Below are positions 61,101 through 64,000 of a DNA stretch of 64,000 bases, one piece after another. This DNA comes from Bacteroidota bacterium (GTDB lineage: Bacteria > Bacteroidota > Bacteroidia > J057 > JADKCL01). Within the stretch, counting starts at the first letter, position 1; each line of letters begins with the position of its first letter. The stretch is taken from contig JADKCL010000008.1 in NCBI GenBank assembly GCA_016718825.1, forward strand, positions 62,001 to 126,000, given 5' to 3'. Both the position numbers and the translations under genes were made by a program. The notes beneath the pieces were generated by a model. The model had not been told where the DNA came from and ran no database searches. It saw nothing but the letters and a program-made list of their open reading frames with translations.

Positions 61101-64000
61101 GCAAACTTGGCGCAAACTGCTGGTTTGGCAAGCGGATCGAGCTTCCCTTCGGGCACGACTGCCAATAGTTTCACCGTCACCGACGGTTCGGGCAATACTG
61201 CAACTTGCTCCTTCACGGTGACCGTCAACGACACGGAGGCACCAACGATCACTTGCCCCGCCAACGTCGTGGTCAGCAACGACCCTGGCCAATGCGCTGC
61301 GATCGTGACTTATTCGGTCAGCTTCAATGACAACTGTGCGGGAGCCAACTTGGCGCAAACGGCTGGTTTGGCGAGCGGATCGAGCTTCCCTTCGGGAACA
61401 ACTTCGAATAGCTTCACCGTCACCGACGGTTCCGGCAACACTGCAGCTTGTTCCTTCACGGTGACCGTCAACGACACCGAAATCCCCACAATCACTTGCC
61501 CCGCCAACGTGGTCGTCAGCAACGATCCCGGCCAATGCGCTGCGATTGTGACTTATTCGGTCAGCTTCAATGACAACTGTGCTGGCGCAAACTTGGCGCA
61601 AACGGCTGGTTTGGCGAGCGGATCCAGCTTCCCTTCAGGCACGACTTTGAATAGCTTCACCGTCACCGACGGCTCCGGCAACACTGCAACTTGTTCCTTC
61701 ACGGTAACCGTCAACGACACGGAGGCACCAACAATTACCTGCCCTGCAAACGTGGTCGTCAGCAACGATCCCGGCCAATGCGCTGCGATCGTGACTTATT
61801 CGGTCAGCTTCAATGACAACTGTTCTGGCGCGAACTTGGCGCAAACGGCTGGTTTGGCGAGCGGTTCGAGCTTCCCAGCTGCCACGACTTCGAATAGCTT
61901 CACCGTCACCGACGGCTCGGGCAATACCGCAACTTGTTCCTTCACCGTGACAGTAAACGACACGGAGGCACCAACGATCACTTGCCCAGCAAACGTCGTG
62001 GTCAGCAACGACCCCGGCCAATGCGCTGCGATTGTGACTTATTCGGTCAGCTTCAATGACAACTGTGCGGGTGCAAACTTGGCGCAAACGGCTGGTTTGG
62101 CGAGCGGATCGAGCTTCCCTTCGGGCACAACTTCGAATAGCTTCACCGTCACCGACGGTTCCGGCAACACGGCAGCTTGTTCCTTCACGGTGACCGTCAA
62201 CGACACGGAAATCCCAACGATCACTTGCCCCGCCAACGTGGTCGTCAGCAATGATCCCGGCCAATGTGCGGCGATTGTGACTTATTCGGTCAGCTTCAAT
62301 GACAATTGTGCGGGAGCCAACTTGGCGCAAACGGCTGGTTTGGCGAGCGGATCGAGCTTCCCAACGGGCGTGACTTCGAATAGCTTCACCGTCACCGACG
62401 GCTCCGGCAACACCGCAACTTGTTCCTTCACGGTGACTGTCAACGACACGGAAATCCCAACGATCACTTGCCCTGCCAACGTGGTGGTCAGCAACGACCC
62501 CGGCCAATGCGCCGCGATTGTGACTTATTCGGTCAGCTTCAATGACAACTGTGCTGGAGCGAACTTGGCGCAAACGACTGGTTTGGCGAGCGGATCGAGC
62601 TTCCCTTCAGGCACGACTGCCAATAGCTTCACCGTCACCGACGGCTCAGGCAACTCCGCAACTTGTTCCTTCACCGTGACCGTCAACGACACCGGAAATC
62701 CCGACCATCACTTGCCCCGCCAATGTGGTGGTCAGCAACGATCCCGGCCAATGCGCGGCGATCGTGACCTATTCAGTCAGCTTCAATGACAATTGTGCAG
62801 GTGCAAACTTGGCGCAAACGGCTGGTTTGGCGAGCGGATCGAGCTTCCCTTCGGGCACGACTTCGAATAGCTTCACCGTCACCGACGGCTCCGGCAACAC
62901 CGCAACTTGTTCCTTCACGGTAACTGTCAACGACACCGAAATCCCCACAATCACTTGCCCCGCCAACGTGGTCGTCAGCAACGACCCCGGCCAATGCGCC
63001 GCGATGGTGACTTATTCGGTCAGCTTCAATGACAACTGTGCGGGAGCGAACTTGGCGCAAACGGCTGGTTTGGCAAGCGGATCGAGCTTCCCTTCGGGAA
63101 CAACTTCGAATAGCTTCACCGTCACCGACGGCTCGGGCAACACTGCAGCTTGTTCCTTCACGGTGACCGTTAACGACACGGAAATTCCAACGATCACTTG
63201 CCCTGCCAACGTGGTGGTCAGCAACGACCCCGGGCAATGCGCCGCGATGGTGACTTATTCGGTCAGTTTCAATGACAACTGTGCGGGTGCGAACTTGGCG
63301 CAAACGGCTGGTTTGGCGAGCGGATCGAGCTTCCCTTCGGGCGTGACTTCGAATAGCTTCACTGACTTCGAATAGCTTCACCGTCACTGACGGCTCCGGC
63401 AACACCGCAGCTTGTTCCTTCACCGTGACCGTCAACGACACGGAAGTCCCAACGATCACTTGCCCCGCCAACGTCGTGGTCAGCAACGACCCCGGCCAAT
63501 GCGCCGCGATCGTGACTTATTCGGTGACCTTCAATGACAACTGTGCTGGCGCGAACTTGGCGCAAACGGCTGGTTTGGCGAGCGGATCGAGCTTCCCTTC
63601 AGGAACAACTTCGAATAGCTTCACCGTCACTGACGGTTCCGGCAACACTGCAGCTTGTTCCTTCACCGTGACAGTCAACGACACGGAAATCCCACAATCA
63701 CTTGCCCAGCAAACGTGGTCTTCAGCAACGACCCGGCCAATGCGCGCGATGGTGACTTATTCGGTCAGCTTCAATGACAACTGTCGGCGCGAACTTGGCG
63801 CAAACGGCTGGTTTGGCGAGCGGATCGAGCTCCCTGGCACGACTTCGAATAGCTTCACCGTCACCGACGGCTCGGCAACACCGCAGCTTGTTCCTTCACG
63901 GTGACCGTCAACGACACGGAAATCCCACAATCACCTGCCCCGCCAACGTGGTGGTCAGCAACGACCCCGGCCAATGCGCAGCGATTGTGACTTATTCGGT
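52102..64000 (+). CDS. Giant Ig-like/C-type lectin/HYR surface adhesin (3' end outside window)
   Basis: The protein has at least about 3,960 residues if the frame is restored. It begins with a basic signal peptide (RRLRSIVCSALLLGCMLVF) and a short unique beta domain (to about residue 150). Thirty Ig-like domains of about 73 residues follow, each with the pattern FCxGDSVxLTSS...WSTGATTQSI...G.Y.V. Then come a HYR domain, a HYR domain holding a C-type lectin domain, and at least 16 further HYR units (TITCPANVVV...NDNCAGANLAQTAGLASGS...VTVNDT). It should be a surface-exposed adhesion filament, probably T9SS-exported. Net frame changes occur at about 54345 (+1), 54547 (-1), 61040 (-1), 62696 (+1), 63344-63381 (+19) and repeatedly after 63688. 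The longest uncorrected open pieces are 52102-54483, 54490-61065, 61011-62789, 62725-63375 and 63425-63904. Most of these are probably sequence errors in repeats. Confidence 0.85.
52558..59140 (+). other. Array of about 30 Ig-like domains
   Basis: Domains of about 73 residues start with a proline-rich linker (P-x-P-P-x-P-x-I-T) and then S/N-G-P-x-x-F-C-x-G-D/G-S. The two Cys per unit (FC and DGxC or FGC) suggest one disulphide in each. Domains 1-5 and 22-30 are individually diverged; domains 6-21 are the four-times-repeated block. Some units share a variant core WQPGGQTT/SNIFGC, others WSTGATT/DGTC, so at least two subtypes alternate. Confidence 0.8.
53671..57150 (+). repeat. Four copies of an 879-bp higher-order repeat
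   Basis: The same marker GTGATCACAGCCAGCGGACC starts at 53671, 54550, 55429 and 56308, exactly 879 bp (293 codons) apart. Each copy has four Ig-like domains in the order A (FCPGG...VVDGLC), B (FCDGG...WQPGG...IFGC), C (LCPGD...WFDGTC) and D (FCSGD...VNDGNC). Copies are nearly identical at the DNA level, including synonymous sites, which points to very recent duplication or ongoing homogenisation. Confidence 0.93.
59395..60015 (+). other. HYR domain interrupted by a C-type lectin-like domain
   Basis: A HYR unit begins at PAVVCPANSSLSNDPGLCTATVGFC and reaches DNCG. It is then interrupted at about 59505-59880 by a C-type lectin-like domain (FTYLGSYGGHYYYKSSFPTN, HLASVSNAGENTFLASF, VPVWIGCSD, FLWVDGCP, NWAPGQPDN, EDFVEM, LWTDQS). 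The HYR unit resumes after it (SGLPPFSPFPVGTTVNNIVA...VTVNDT). The QPD triplet is the galactose-type sugar-binding motif, and the WTD close to the end stands for the usual WND calcium site. Confidence 0.85.
60022..64000 (+). repeat. HYR-domain tandem array, 243-bp unit, at least 16 copies
   Basis: The unit start (ATCACTTGCCCxGCxAACGT) recurs every 243 bp (81 codons) from 60022 to the end of the window; about 16 full copies and a partial one are visible. Units are almost identical, differing in a few positions such as EIP/EAP, FPSGT/FPAGT/FPTGV and TAT/TAA. A 19-bp exact duplication (63344-63362 and 63363-63381) and many small deletions after 63688 interrupt the regular period. Confidence 0.93.

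Noticed and set aside
54463..63565. Many long minus-strand open frames across the repeat region, including runs of 70-codon frames every 243 bp
   Set aside because: They are periodic reflections of the repeated + strand codons (each repeat produces the same antisense frame), with arginine/histidine-rich nonsense composition.
53671..64000. Regular direct repeats that could be mistaken for a CRISPR array
   Set aside because: The periods are 879 and 243 bp, the repeats are coding and contiguous without unique spacers, and the translated units are Ig-like and HYR domains.
1..64000. tRNA, rRNA, tmRNA, IS elements, integrases and prophage genes
   Set aside because: I looked for tRNA-like cloverleafs with CCA-type ends, transposase motifs and terminal inverted repeats in the gaps and saw none that I could support.

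Overview
The window reads as one stretch of a Bacteroidota (Bacteroidetes) chromosome, probably a free-living Saprospiria/Cytophagia/Sphingobacteriia-type organism. Evidence: a type IX secretion (T9SS) C-terminal sorting domain, many SPI/SPII signal peptides, promoter boxes fitting the Bacteroidetes TTTG-N19-TAnnTTTG consensus, few strong Shine-Dalgarno sites, and families typical of the phylum (MbnP/MbnH, DUF4139/MuiA, DUF4846, PorT-like barrels, HYR/Ig-like giant adhesins). No tRNA, rRNA, IS element or CRISPR array was found. Several single-base indels inside otherwise intact genes, dense over the last 300 bases, suggest a draft or repeat-compromised assembly.

Layout. 1-8.5 kb (+): end of prmA, a very large secreted protein of unknown function overlapping it by 4 nt, a shorter partial paralogue of that protein, and a class II fumarase with one frameshift, closed by a strong terminator. 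8.7-16 kb: a membrane-bound patatin-like phospholipase, a nucleoside hydrolase, a GT2 glycosyltransferase, then a small accessory group (TIR-like protein, orphan antitoxin-like protein, RlaP-type nucleotidyltransferase, DUF1016/YhcG PDDEXK nuclease). 16-19.5 kb: two tandem MuiA/DUF4139 exported proteins. 19.5-22.9 kb (-): a four-gene lipoprotein operon with two MbnP-like copper-binding proteins and an MbnH/MauG-like di-haem enzyme. 23-27 kb: small envelope proteins, an alpha/beta hydrolase lipoprotein, and an ECF sigma factor translationally coupled to a single-pass membrane protein.

27.0-28.0 kb (-): an AbiF/Abi_2 HEPN-type protein preceded by a consensus promoter and a compact hairpin-terminator RNA. 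This is an apparent RNA-protein toxin-antitoxin/defence unit and the clearest defence candidate here. 28-40.8 kb: mostly single envelope genes (DUF4846, two coupled M23 peptidase-like lipoproteins, a T9SS cargo protein, a PorT-like barrel, an ankyrin protein, a tail-fibre-like surface protein), a DEDDh exonuclease/UvrC-like fusion, and two candidate small RNAs. 41-51.4 kb (-): an overlapping polysaccharide locus (MBOAT acyltransferase, SGNH-like partner, GT-C transferase, three GT4 transferases, O-antigen ligase/polymerase, asparagine synthase).

52.1-64.0 kb (+): one giant surface adhesin that runs off the window. After a signal peptide and a short unique N-terminus it has about 30 Ig-like domains, 16 of them in four near-identical copies of an 879-bp four-domain higher-order repeat. 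A HYR domain, a second HYR domain interrupted by a C-type lectin domain, and a 243-bp HYR tandem array of at least 16 units follow. Its C-terminus, where a T9SS signal would be expected, is not in the window.
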